64,000 bases of DNA from Archangium violaceum (lineage in GTDB: Bacteria; Myxococcota; Myxococcia; Myxococcales; Myxococcaceae). The DNA lies in NCBI RefSeq assembly GCF_016887565.1, contig NZ_CP069396.1, positions 13,002,001 to 13,066,000 on the forward strand. Reading direction: 5' to 3'. A program made the translations under genes and the position numbers. Within the stretch, counting starts at the first letter, position 1; each line of letters starts with the position of its first letter. The notes under the pieces are model-generated. The model did no database searches, was not told the origin of the DNA, and saw only the letters and a list, made by a program, of their open reading frames with translations. This document shows, one piece after another, positions 8,099 to 16,196 of the stretch.

Positions 8099-10372
8099 CT
8101 AATGCACCAGCCCCGGAGGCTGTGAGAAGGCATCCACTTCCCGACTCGCGGGTGAAATCGGCAGTTCAACCGTGAACGTCGCGCCCTCCCCCACTTCGCT
8201 GTCCACCCGGACGGTGCCCCCGTGCGCCTCCACCAGCTGCCGGACGATGTAGAGCCCCAGCCCGAAGCCCTCCTTCTTCTCACCCTCCGTCGGCGCCTTC
8301 GTGAAGCGCTCGAAGATGTGGCACTGCTGCTCCCGGGGAATCCCCGGCCCGTGGTCTCGCACCCTCAACCGCCCGTGGCCGTCCGTGCGCTCCACCCGCA
8401 CCTCGATGGGGCGGCCCTTGCCGTACTTGAAGGCGTTGGACAGCAGGTTCGTCAGCACCCGCTCCAGCCGCAGCCTGTCCCACTTCCCCACCACTCCCAG
8501 CTGCACGTCCAGCATCAGGCGGCTGCCCACCTCCGCCGCCTGCTCGGCATGCCGCGCCACCGCCTCGTGCGCCAGCTCCGCCAGGTCCACATCCCCCAGC
8601 TCCAGCTCCATCCTCCCCGAGCCCAGCCGCGACAGGTCCAACAGGTTGTGCAGCAGCCGCCCCAGCCGCTGCGTGTAGCGCACCGCCGCGGTGAGCCCCT
8701 CGCGCAGCTTGTCCGGGTCCGCTGGCGGCGCGCGCCGCAGCTTGCCCAGCATCAACTGCAGCGCCTGCAGCGGCGAGCCCAGGTCGTGCGAGGCCACGCC
8801 GATGAGCTCCAGCGCCGCCTGCGCCTCGCGCAGCAGCCGCGCGTTGTCCAACGACAGCCCCGCCCTCCCCGCCAGCTCCTCGACGAACACCTGGTCCGTC
8901 TCCGTGAAGCGCCGCTCGGGCCGCTGCGTCATCAGCACCAGCACGCCCAGCGTCCTCCCCCCCGCGCGCAGGGGCACGCTGAGCGAGGAGCCCGTCCCCA
9001 GCCGCTGCACCACCTCCTGCTGCCCTCCCTCCCCCGCCACCTGCTCCCGCCGCTGCGGTGTCACCTCCGTGACGAGCTCGGAGCGCCCCGTGCGCAGCAC
9101 CTCCCAGAGCCGGTGCAGCATGCCCCTCGTGGGCGTGCGCCGGTGAACCATCTCCCACAGCATTCTCTCCACCTCCGGGGACACGTGGCGCACCGCGCGA
9201 GGCGTCAGCTCCCCCGAGGGCGTGAGCAGGAAGAGCAGGCAGCCATCCGCCAGGTCCGGCACCAGGTGCCGCGCCAGCTCCGCCACCACCAGGTCCGGGT
9301 CCCCCGCCGAGTGGAAGAGCCGCTCGGCCTCGACGAACAGGCGCTGGGCGCGCTCCAGCCGCCGGCGCTCGGTGATGTCGCGGGTGAGCACCACGAACCC
9401 CTCCAGCCGGCCCCCCTCGTCGCGCAGCGGCGTGAACAGGGACTCGGCCCAGAAGCGCGAGCCGTCCTTGCGCAGCCTCCAGCCCTGCGCCTCCAGCCGC
9501 CCCTCGCGCGCCGCCTGCTCCAAATCCCTCTGCGGCTGCCCCTCCACCACCTCCTCCGGCGGGTACAGCAGCGCACCGGAGTGATGGATGATCTCCTCGG
9601 CGCGCCAGCCCTGGATGCGCTCGGCGCCCGGATTCCAGCTCGCCACCCGGCCCTGTGAGTCCAACAGATAGAGGGCATAGTCCTTCACCCCCTCCACCAG
9701 CAGCCGGAAACGCTCCTCGGAGGCACGCGCCTCGTGGTGCAGGGGCCACAGCGCGCGGGTGAGCACCCAGGCCAGCCCCATCGCCACCAGCAACCCCAGC
9801 GTGGCCGCGGAGAGGATGAGCCAGAGCGCCCGGCGGTCCGCCCGCCGATCGTGTTGGAATCCCTCCTCCAACCGCTCCTGGGTGAGCCGGGCCAGCACCT
9901 TCAGCGCCTCCTCCGTCCGCTCGCGCGCCTGGCGCGTCGCCTCACTCAGCTGCTTCAGCTCCGTCACGGAGCCCCCCCGCCGCAGCGCCTCCCTCTTGCG
10001 CGCATGAAAGGCCTGGTGCGCCTCCTCGCTGGCGGCCACCTCCTCCAGCGCCCGCAGCTCGTCCCCCGTGGCATGCGCGCGCAGTTCCTCCAGGGTCCGC
10101 TGGAACTGCATCCACGCCTGCTGCTCATCCCACCCGAAGGCCTCGTTGCGCGTCAGCTCGTAGCCGCGCTGGGCCGCCAGCTTCTCGCTGAAGGCCCGGC
10201 GCAGCTGCTCCACCTGCGCCATGTGAACCAGGAGCTCCGAGGTGTACTGCTCGTTGCCGGTGAACACCGAGCGCAGGGCAAGCGCGGAGATGGTGGCGAT
10301 GGCCAGCGCGATGGCCAGCGAGGCAGCGAATCCCACCGCGATACGTGTCGCGAAAGTCCAGGGACGCCGCAT
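8099..10372 (-). CDS. Membrane histidine kinase with PAS and GAF domains
   Basis: A 757-residue sensor kinase. Two membrane segments (about 11-33 and 183-205) enclose a ~150-residue helical periplasmic domain of the CHASE3 type. A PAS domain follows (about 215-335, with WNPGAERIQGW and the C-terminal DITERR), then a GAF-like domain (about 340-510), a HisKA domain with His529 in ASHDLGSPLQ, and an ATPase domain with N box NLLSNAFKYG, G1 DHGPGIP, F box IFERF and G2 GFGLGLYIV. The start at 10372 has a GGGAG site; a far longer frame upstream is antisense to the Cys-rich gene and is rejected. There is no receiver domain; the partner is probably the downstream pseudo-receiver protein or an unlinked regulator. 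Confidence 0.92.
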   Translation of the reverse strand: MRRPWTFATRIAVGFAASLAIALAIATISALALRSVFTGNEQYTSELLVHMAQVEQLRRAFSEKLAAQRGYELTRNEAFGWDEQQAWMQFQRTLEELRAHATGDELRALEEVAASEEAHQAFHARKREALRRGGSVTELKQLSEATRQARERTEEALKVLARLTQERLEEGFQHDRRADRRALWLILSAATLGLLVAMGLAWVLTRALWPLHHEARASEERFRLLVEGVKDYALYLLDSQGRVASWNPGAERIQGWRAEEIIHHSGALLYPPEEVVEGQPQRDLEQAAREGRLEAQGWRLRKDGSRFWAESLFTPLRDEGGRLEGFVVLTRDITERRRLERAQRLFVEAERLFHSAGDPDLVVAELARHLVPDLADGCLLFLLTPSGELTPRAVRHVSPEVERMLWEMVHRRTPTRGMLHRLWEVLRTGRSELVTEVTPQRREQVAGEGGQQEVVQRLGTGSSLSVPLRAGGRTLGVLVLMTQRPERRFTETDQVFVEELAGRAGLSLDNARLLREAQAALELIGVASHDLGSPLQALQLMLGKLRRAPPADPDKLREGLTAAVRYTQRLGRLLHNLLDLSRLGSGRMELELGDVDLAELAHEAVARHAEQAAEVGSRLMLDVQLGVVGKWDRLRLERVLTNLLSNAFKYGKGRPIEVRVERTDGHGRLRVRDHGPGIPREQQCHIFERFTKAPTEGEKKEGFGLGLYIVRQLVEAHGGTVRVDSEVGEGATFTVELPISPASREVDAFSQPPGLVH

Positions 10373-10451
10373 CAGCTCCCACACCCCCCTCACGCGAGCG
10401 GCAGCCCGCCCACGCAAGGTGGCGCCATGAGGCGGATGTAGGAATCGGTGC

Positions 10452-10499
10452 TCTCGGGCAGGGGGGTGTCCGGAACCCGTCACCCCCCTGTACCCGAGA
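10452..10499. promoter_or_regulatory. Strong hairpin between divergent genes
   Basis: Arms TCTCGGG and CAGGGGGGTG pair with CACCCCCCTG and CCCGAGA, giving 17 paired bases with a two-base bulge and a 12-base loop. It lies between the starts of the histidine kinase and the Cys-rich lipoprotein, so it is more likely an operator or leader structure than a terminator. Confidence 0.5.
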
Positions 10500-10618
10500 A
10501 CGAGCCCCATCCGTTCACCGCACGTCCTCCGGACCCTGCGGGCCCCTTCCCTCGCGGGGAGGGCCGCCACAGGTTGTGCGCTCGTCGGCCACTCGAAGCG
10601 TGGGCGAAGGGCAGGGGC

Positions 10619-12823
10619 ATGGGCGTGCGGTGGAGCGGGCTCCTCGGGTGGGTGGGCCTGGTCTCGGTGCTGCTGGGGGCATGCGGGGGGACGGTGGATG
10701 AGGATCCACCCCCGGGCAGGCTCGCGCGCAACGGGTGCCAGCCGCGCGGCTGCGAGGAGCAGGGATTGGAGTGCGGCACGGCCATCGACGGCTGCGGCGG
10801 CGTCCTCTACTGCGGCACCTGTCCCGAGGGTCAGGTCTGTGGCGACAGCGGCCTGCCCAACCGGTGCGTCCCGAGTCCGTGCACACCGGCCTCGTGTGAG
10901 TCGCTGGGCGGCAACTGTGGCGCCGTGCCGGATGGGTGCGGGGGGATGCTGGAGTGCGGCACCTGCGTGCCCCCGGAGACCTGTGGAGGAGGCGGCACCC
11001 CCAACGTGTGCGGCCGGTCGCCCTGCACGCCCGTCACCTGCGAGGCGCTCGGCAAGAACTGCGGAACCGTGGCCGATGGCTGCGGGGGAACGCTCGAGTG
11101 TGGCACCTGCCCCGAGGGCCAGACGTGTGGCGGAGGCGGCCCCAACGTGTGCGGCCGGGCGCGCTGCACGCCCACCACGTGCGAGGCGCTCGGGAAGAAC
11201 TGCGGCACGCTGTCGGACGGATGCGGGGGGACGCTCGAGTGCGGCACCTGCCCCGAGGGCACGACGTGCGGCGCCGGCGTGCCCAACGTCTGCGGCAGCC
11301 CGCCCTGCGCGCCGGTGACGTGCTCGGGGCTGGGGAAGAACTGCGGCACCCTCCCGGACGGGTGCGGGGGAACAATCGAATGTGGCACCTGTGCCGACAG
11401 CGAGTCCTGCGGCGGAGGCGGAGCGCCCAACGTGTGCGGCCCGGCCACGTGCATTCCCACCGGGTGCACGGCGCAGGGGAAGAACTGCGGCATCGTCTCC
11501 AACGGATGCGGCGGGGTGCTCGACTGCGGTCAGTGCTTCGGGAGCGAGACGTGTGGCGGAGGCGGCGTGGCCAACGTCTGCGGCTCGCGCTGCATGGCGG
11601 CCACGTGCGCCGAGCTGGGCAAGGACTGTGGCGTCGTGCCGGACGGGTGCGGGGGGATGCTCGACTGCGGCACCTGCGGGCCGGGGGAGACGTGCGGAGG
11701 CGGGGGCGTGCCCAATGTCTGCGCCGAGACGGCCTGCCGGCCGTACACCTGCTGCTTCCTGGGGAAGAACTGCGGCATGGTGAAGGACGGGTGCGGCGGG
11801 ACGCTCGACTGTGGCACCTGCCCCGAGGGCGAGACGTGCGGCGGAGCGGGCGTGCCCAACGTGTGCTACCGCTCGACACCGGTGTGCGCGGACCGGGACC
11901 TGGGCAGCGAGCTGCCGGTGCGGGTGAAGGGGAGCACGGCGTACGCCAATGACGACCACCAGTCGGCGTGCGGGGGCCAGGGCGCGCCGGACCGGGGCTT
12001 CTTCTGGACGGCGCCGAGGAGCGGCACCTTCACCTTCGACACGGCGCGCTCGGCGCTGGACACGCTGCTGAGCCTGAGACGGGACGGCTGTGGAGGCGCG
12101 GAGCTCGCGTGCGCCACGGACGGCATCAGCTACGGCGGAGGCGCGCGGGTGACGGCGACGCTGGTGGCGGGCCAGCGGGTGCTGGTGGTGGTGGACTCGC
12201 CCGCGGGAGGCAACTTCAGCGCGGGGGACTTCGAGCTGCACATCGACGAGCTGCTGGCCACGGAGGCCGGGCGCTGCTTCGACGGCACGGACAACGATGG
12301 GGACCGGTGGGTGGACTGCGCGGACACGGACTGCCAGGACGCGCCGGGCTGTGGCGGGAGCGGGTGCGCGGACACGGACCTGGGCAGCGCGCTGCCGGTG
12401 ACGTACCTGGGGGACACGACGCAGGCGGGGGACGGCTTCCAGGGCACGTGTGGCGCGGTGCTCCAGCAGGACCGGGCGCACCTGTGGACGGCGCCGAGGA
12501 GTGGCACCTTCGTCTTCGACACGGTGGGGAGCGGCTACGGCAACGCGCTGTACGTGCTGACGGGGTGCCGGGGGCGGGAGCTGGCGTGCTCGGCGAGCCG
12601 CACCGCGGGGAAGACGGGCGCGCCGGTGGTGAAGCTGGCCCTGCTGCAAGGACAGACGGTGCTGGTGGTGGTGGACGGCCTGGCCAGCGACGACAAGGCC
12701 TCACCCATCCGCTACTCGCTGCACATCTCCGAGTACGTGTCGCGCGAGTCCGGCCGCTGCTCCAATGGCGCGGACGACGACGCGGATGGCCGGGCGGACT
12801 CGGCCGACTCCGACTGCCAGTGA
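10619..12823 (+). CDS. Cys-rich tandem-repeat lipoprotein
   Basis: A 734-residue surface lipoprotein. The start at 10619 gives a signal peptide with lipobox LLGAC. Residues about 40-420 hold eight tandem repeats of 46-48 residues, each with the skeleton CxPxxC, GKNCG, DGCGG, CGTC and PNVC; every repeat carries about six cysteines, so a disulfide-knotted rod is likely. The rest holds two related beta-sandwich modules (each starting CADxDLGS and containing WTAPRSGTFxFDT, like PPC domains). Asp-rich CxDGTDNDGD and CSNGADDDADGRADS elements, which look like calcium-binding linkers, follow each module. Such repeats are common in myxobacterial genomes and are often misnamed. No enzyme motif is visible; an adhesive or surface-layer role is inference. 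Confidence 0.82.
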   Translation: MGVRWSGLLGWVGLVSVLLGACGGTVDEDPPPGRLARNGCQPRGCEEQGLECGTAIDGCGGVLYCGTCPEGQVCGDSGLPNRCVPSPCTPASCESLGGNCGAVPDGCGGMLECGTCVPPETCGGGGTPNVCGRSPCTPVTCEALGKNCGTVADGCGGTLECGTCPEGQTCGGGGPNVCGRARCTPTTCEALGKNCGTLSDGCGGTLECGTCPEGTTCGAGVPNVCGSPPCAPVTCSGLGKNCGTLPDGCGGTIECGTCADSESCGGGGAPNVCGPATCIPTGCTAQGKNCGIVSNGCGGVLDCGQCFGSETCGGGGVANVCGSRCMAATCAELGKDCGVVPDGCGGMLDCGTCGPGETCGGGGVPNVCAETACRPYTCCFLGKNCGMVKDGCGGTLDCGTCPEGETCGGAGVPNVCYRSTPVCADRDLGSELPVRVKGSTAYANDDHQSACGGQGAPDRGFFWTAPRSGTFTFDTARSALDTLLSLRRDGCGGAELACATDGISYGGGARVTATLVAGQRVLVVVDSPAGGNFSAGDFELHIDELLATEAGRCFDGTDNDGDRWVDCADTDCQDAPGCGGSGCADTDLGSALPVTYLGDTTQAGDGFQGTCGAVLQQDRAHLWTAPRSGTFVFDTVGSGYGNALYVLTGCRGRELACSASRTAGKTGAPVVKLALLQGQTVLVVVDGLASDDKASPIRYSLHISEYVSRESGRCSNGADDDADGRADSADSDCQ
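10735..11875 (+). repeat. Eight in-frame tandem repeats (~140 bp unit) in the Cys-rich gene
   Basis: Eight diverged copies of a unit of about 140 bp, visible as recurring GGTGCGG and GGCACCTG words. Repeat number is prone to change by recombination. Confidence 0.85.
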
Positions 12824-12895
12824 GCCACCCACCGGGGCCGGACTTCCCACGGGAAGCGGCCCCGGTCCTCCCTCCAGGGGAGAGAGATGAGCGGC

Positions 12896-13474
12896 TCAGG
12901 TCTCGAAGGCGGTCTGCTCGAAGACGATGACCTTGTGCGACTGCGGGAACAGGACGACGTACAGGTTGAACCAGCCCGTCGAGCCCGCGGCCACCAGGTA
13001 GCTGGTGTAGTAGCGCTTCACCTGCACCGTCTCCGCCCCGTTGCTGTACGCGGCGAGCAGGGACGGGGGCACCGGCAGGAACTCCGAGTACACGTCCGTC
13101 TTGAACTGCGCGAAGCTCAGCACCACGCCCGGCTCACCGTAGAGGCCATAATCCTGCAGGCCCAGGACGGCCTCGGCCGCCTTGTCCAGAGAGGGCGAGC
13201 CCGAGTACGGCCACGCGAAGTCGAACTCGCGCAGGTAGCCCTCGGACCAGTAGTGCGCGGCATTGCCCGGGGCCAGCGCCGACAGCGGCCCCGAGTCCAC
13301 CGGAGCCTCCTCCAGCTCGAGCTGATAGTTCGCCGGGGGCGCGGGCAGCACGGCCTGGGTGCCCTGACCGAGCTCCGCCTCCTGCACGGACTCCGCCGCT
13401 CCACCACAGGCGCCCAGCAGGGCCACCGGCACCACGCACAGCAACGTCTTCATCCACTTGCGACGCATCATCAT
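12896..13474 (-). CDS. Hypothetical lipoprotein
   Basis: A 192-residue exported protein with a basic N-terminus (MMMRRKWMK), a hydrophobic stretch and lipobox LLGAC. Three ATG codons stand in a row at 13474, 13471 and 13468; a GAGG sequence just upstream does not decide between them. The mature part is rich in aromatic residues (HYWSEGYLREFDFAWPY, YYTSYLVAAG) with no motif I recognise. It converges on the Cys-rich lipoprotein gene. Location at the outer or inner membrane cannot be told; residues after the Cys are Gly-Gly, which does not indicate inner-membrane retention. Confidence 0.7.
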   Translation of the reverse strand: MMMRRKWMKTLLCVVPVALLGACGGAAESVQEAELGQGTQAVLPAPPANYQLELEEAPVDSGPLSALAPGNAAHYWSEGYLREFDFAWPYSGSPSLDKAAEAVLGLQDYGLYGEPGVVLSFAQFKTDVYSEFLPVPPSLLAAYSNGAETVQVKRYYTSYLVAAGSTGWFNLYVVLFPQSHKVIVFEQTAFET

Positions 13475-13590
13475 CGTCCTCGGGGGTTGTGGACGGGCCC
13501 CCCAGGCTCCGCCCTTGGTCCAATGCGCCGTCTGCCACGCGCACCCGCGCGACTCAAGCAACAACGGAGAAACCCCGGAAGACTGGCGGC

Positions 13591-14751
13591 TCAACCGGGC
13601 TCGCGGTCGAGCTTGTCCAGGACGGAGCGGGCCTCGGCGTCCTGCTGCTGGTGGGCCTGGACCTCGGCGACCTCGCGCCAGCGAATCCAACCCTGGCTGG
13701 CGGCGTGGCGGGCGGCCGTGACGGTGTCGTCCACCATGAGCATCTGACTGCCGGCGGCGCGGATGTCCTCGGCGATGCGGGCCAGCTCACGCTCGCGGCC
13801 GGAGCGGTGCCACACGTTGCGGATGTAGACGCAGTGGATGCGGCCGGGGAACTCGCGGACGATGGTGCGGTAGTGCTCGGCGTCCTCCTGCCCGCTGTCG
13901 CCGATGAGGATGAAGGGCAGCGACTCCAGCGTGCCCAGCACCCCGCGAATCTTCTCCAGCTTGTGCCCGTGCCCGCCCCCGGGCGCGAAGCCCTGACGGC
14001 TCAGCCCCCAGTCACGCAGCAGCAGGGGCCCGGCTGGAATCCGGTGCAGCCCGAGGAACTCGTCCAGGTGCTCGTACAGGTTCCACGGGCTGGAGGAGAC
14101 ATAGAAGATGGGGTTGTTGGCCGAGCCGCTCTTGCCCTGGTGGAGCGCCTCGTAGAAGGCATCCACGCCCTCGAAGGGCAGGCGCGTGCGGTGCTCGGTG
14201 AGGAAGAGCGTCCAGGTGCGCTTGAGGAAGTTGGTGACGTTGGTGACGATGACGGTGTCGTCGATGTCGCTGATGATGCCGTACTCGGCCTCGGAGCCGG
14301 CCACCAGGACGGGGGTGCGCACGCGCTCCACGCCCTTGGGGGAGGGAGAGAGCAGCTCCAGCTCCACGTCGTGCCAGCCGGACTTCAGCCCCTCGGGAGG
14401 GGATACCCAGAGCTCCAGGAAGCCCTCCTCGTCGGTGGTGCCCTCCCAACGGTGCTCGCCCCAGCGCGCCACCAGGCGGGCATGGGGAATCTCCACCGTC
14501 ATGTAGCGCTTCCACGAGGCGATGGCGCTGCCCAGCAGGGTGTGCCGCTTCCAGGGCGGACGCACGTGCCGGTTCTCCAGCACGCGGGCCTTGATGACGG
14601 CCTGCCCGGCCGTCCCATAGCCGCGGTAGGGGAGGATGCGAGGCCGGCCGGCCAACCCCAGCTTACGCCGGAGACGCCAGCCCCACGATTCGGCGTAGTG
14701 CTCGACATGGAAGGCGAGCCGGACGAGGGCGTTGGGCGGCTTGCGGGACAT
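13591..14751 (-). CDS. App1-type phosphatidate phosphatase domain protein (DUF2183)
   Basis: A 386-residue protein. The C-terminal half matches the App1/DUF2183 catalytic domain of the HAD superfamily: SDIDDTVIVTNV is the DxDxT nucleophile motif, YVSSSPWNLY the second motif, HKLEKI carries the conserved Lys, and LIGDSGQEDAEHY the acidic third motif. The N-terminal ~170 residues form a beta-rich domain as in other bacterial App1 proteins. No signal peptide is visible, so it is probably cytoplasmic or membrane-associated, acting on phosphatidic acid or a related phospholipid. An alternative ATG 12 bases upstream (14763) would add four residues. Confidence 0.87.
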   Translation of the reverse strand: MSRKPPNALVRLAFHVEHYAESWGWRLRRKLGLAGRPRILPYRGYGTAGQAVIKARVLENRHVRPPWKRHTLLGSAIASWKRYMTVEIPHARLVARWGEHRWEGTTDEEGFLELWVSPPEGLKSGWHDVELELLSPSPKGVERVRTPVLVAGSEAEYGIISDIDDTVIVTNVTNFLKRTWTLFLTEHRTRLPFEGVDAFYEALHQGKSGSANNPIFYVSSSPWNLYEHLDEFLGLHRIPAGPLLLRDWGLSRQGFAPGGGHGHKLEKIRGVLGTLESLPFILIGDSGQEDAEHYRTIVREFPGRIHCVYIRNVWHRSGRERELARIAEDIRAAGSQMLMVDDTVTAARHAASQGWIRWREVAEVQAHQQQDAEARSVLDKLDREPG

Positions 14752-14865
14752 GGGGTCGGGCATCTCCGGGAAAGGTCCACACTCCATCCGTCCGCGCCCC
14801 TCGTCAACGAGCACGCGCGGACCCTGCTCGGGGGGTGAACACCCCGAGGGGGGGGTTATTGGAAT

Positions 14866-15495
14866 TCAAGAAGGCTCGCGAGCCAACAGCACGCGGGGGT
14901 GGGCGAGCAGCGCGAAGGCCTCGCGCACCGTCCAGTAGAAGCGGTCGAGGGCGCTCAGGTTGCGCTCGGTGAGGAAGGCGGGGCTGGTGGAGACCTCGAA
15001 GCCGTGGAGCCGGAAGTACTGGCGGGCGCGCAGCAGGTGGTACGGGTCGGACACCACCACGACGCGGCGGGCCCCGAGCGAGCGCAGCAGTGTCGTGGAG
15101 AAGCGCGCGTTCTGCTCGGTGGAGTGGCTCTGATCCTCGAGGAGACAGGCCTCCGCGGGTACCCCGAGCCGCACGGCGACGTCGCGCATGACGCTGGCCT
15201 CGGAGGGGGGATTCACGCCCACCCCGCCGGAGAAGAGGAGCCGGGGAGCGAGGCCCTGGTGGTAGAGGTCCACGGCCTTCTCGATGCGGGCGAGCAGGGC
15301 GGGAGAGGGGACGCCGTCCGGCAGCACGCGGGCACCGAGCACCACCACGACGTCGGCGCGGGTGGCGCGCTCACGCTGGCCGAAGCGGTCCACGACGAAG
15401 GCCAGGCCGAAGACGCCGCAGGTGAGGACACCCAGGCCCACGAGCAGTGAGCGCCGGAGGGAGCTCGGACGCTTCTGGAGAGCGAGCGGAGGCAT
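14866..15495 (-). CDS. YdcF/SanA-like DUF218 membrane protein
   Basis: A 209-residue protein with one N-terminal membrane segment (about 17-37) followed by a DUF218 domain. The family blocks are ADVVVVLGARV, the Ser/Gly-rich LLFSGGVG, EDQSHSTEQNA and VVVSDPYHLLRA. DUF218 proteins such as SanA, ElyC and YdcF are linked to envelope integrity and possibly to polyprenyl-linked sugars, but the reaction is not settled. Its ATG overlaps the stop of the preceding gene by one base (TGATG), so the two are translated together. Confidence 0.85.
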   Translation of the reverse strand: MPPLALQKRPSSLRRSLLVGLGVLTCGVFGLAFVVDRFGQRERATRADVVVVLGARVLPDGVPSPALLARIEKAVDLYHQGLAPRLLFSGGVGVNPPSEASVMRDVAVRLGVPAEACLLEDQSHSTEQNARFSTTLLRSLGARRVVVVSDPYHLLRARQYFRLHGFEVSTSPAFLTERNLSALDRFYWTVREAFALLAHPRVLLAREPS

Positions 15496-16055
15496 CAGCG
15501 CGGGGGCAGGCGGCGGAAGAGCCCGGGGTAGTCGAGGACGAGGCCGGCGGTGTCGACGGGGAGCTCGGCGCGGTAGCCGGTCTCGAGACTCTCGAAGAGG
15601 TAGAGCGAGGGGCCGAGACAGCTGTAGCGCTGGCGGGCGCGGCGGACGGAGAGCGAGGGGATGTCGAAGTAGACGACGGTGACGTCATCGGACGAGTCGG
15701 GCGCGAGGCCCAGCCGCCGGATGGGGAGGGTGTTGGTGAAGGGGCTGGCGGAGATGTCCACGTCGATGCAGCCGTCGAGCTCGGGCAGGGGGTGGCCCTT
15801 GTCGTCGGACCACCGGCCGGCGCCATCGGAGCGAAGGGAGAGCCGGGCATCGCCCCCGAGGAGGGCCAGTTCCACCTCACGAACGCGGCAGGCGGAGTCG
15901 GTGCGCAGGAAATAGCGAATGGAGAAGCGGCGGCCCTGGTCCGAGACGCCCTCGACGGTGCTGTGCGCGGTGAGAGCACCGGAGACCTCGCGGAGGACCA
16001 GATGCTCGTGACCCGGGCCGGACCAGGGGGCCCAGGCGACGTGTAGCTCGTTCAT
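15495..16055 (-). CDS. Putative glycolipid-binding domain protein (DUF1089-like)
   Basis: A 186-residue soluble protein without a signal peptide. Blocks such as VSDQGRRFSIRYFLRTD, RWSDDKGHPLPELDGCIDVD and ISASPFTNTLPIRRL match the putative glycolipid-binding family (PF06475-like), whose members are small beta-rich proteins of unproven role. The start at 16055 (MNELHVAW) fits the family; upstream in-frame codons would add 17 residues. It is the first gene of a pair with the DUF218 gene, and the pair starts opposite the SitA-like toxin gene. Confidence 0.75.
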   Translation of the reverse strand: MNELHVAWAPWSGPGHEHLVLREVSGALTAHSTVEGVSDQGRRFSIRYFLRTDSACRVREVELALLGGDARLSLRSDGAGRWSDDKGHPLPELDGCIDVDISASPFTNTLPIRRLGLAPDSSDDVTVVYFDIPSLSVRRARQRYSCLGPSLYLFESLETGYRAELPVDTAGLVLDYPGLFRRLPPR

Positions 16056-16102
16056 GCTCGGGCGCAGCATACGGGAGCCCAGGCCCGGAGCCAGGAGAAC
16101 CT

Positions 16103-16123
16103 GCACGCTTGAATCAAGAGTGC
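16103..16123. promoter_or_regulatory. Operator-like palindrome between divergent genes
   Basis: GCACGCTTGA and TCAAGAGTGC flank one central base, matching at 9 of 10 pairs. It lies between the start of the glycolipid-binding gene (-) and the toxin gene (+) and could bind a dimeric regulator of either. Confidence 0.35.
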
Positions 16124-16196
16124 GCGACCCTGTCGGAGACGCCCTCTAGCATCCTGTCCCACTCTCCCAACCCAGATGGGCAGTGAGGAGGAGCAC

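Noticed and set aside
8099-12649. One 1516-residue minus-strand protein
   Set aside because: The part above 10372 is antisense to the Cys-rich lipoprotein gene and has low-complexity Arg/Pro/Ala sequence; the histidine kinase starts at 10372.
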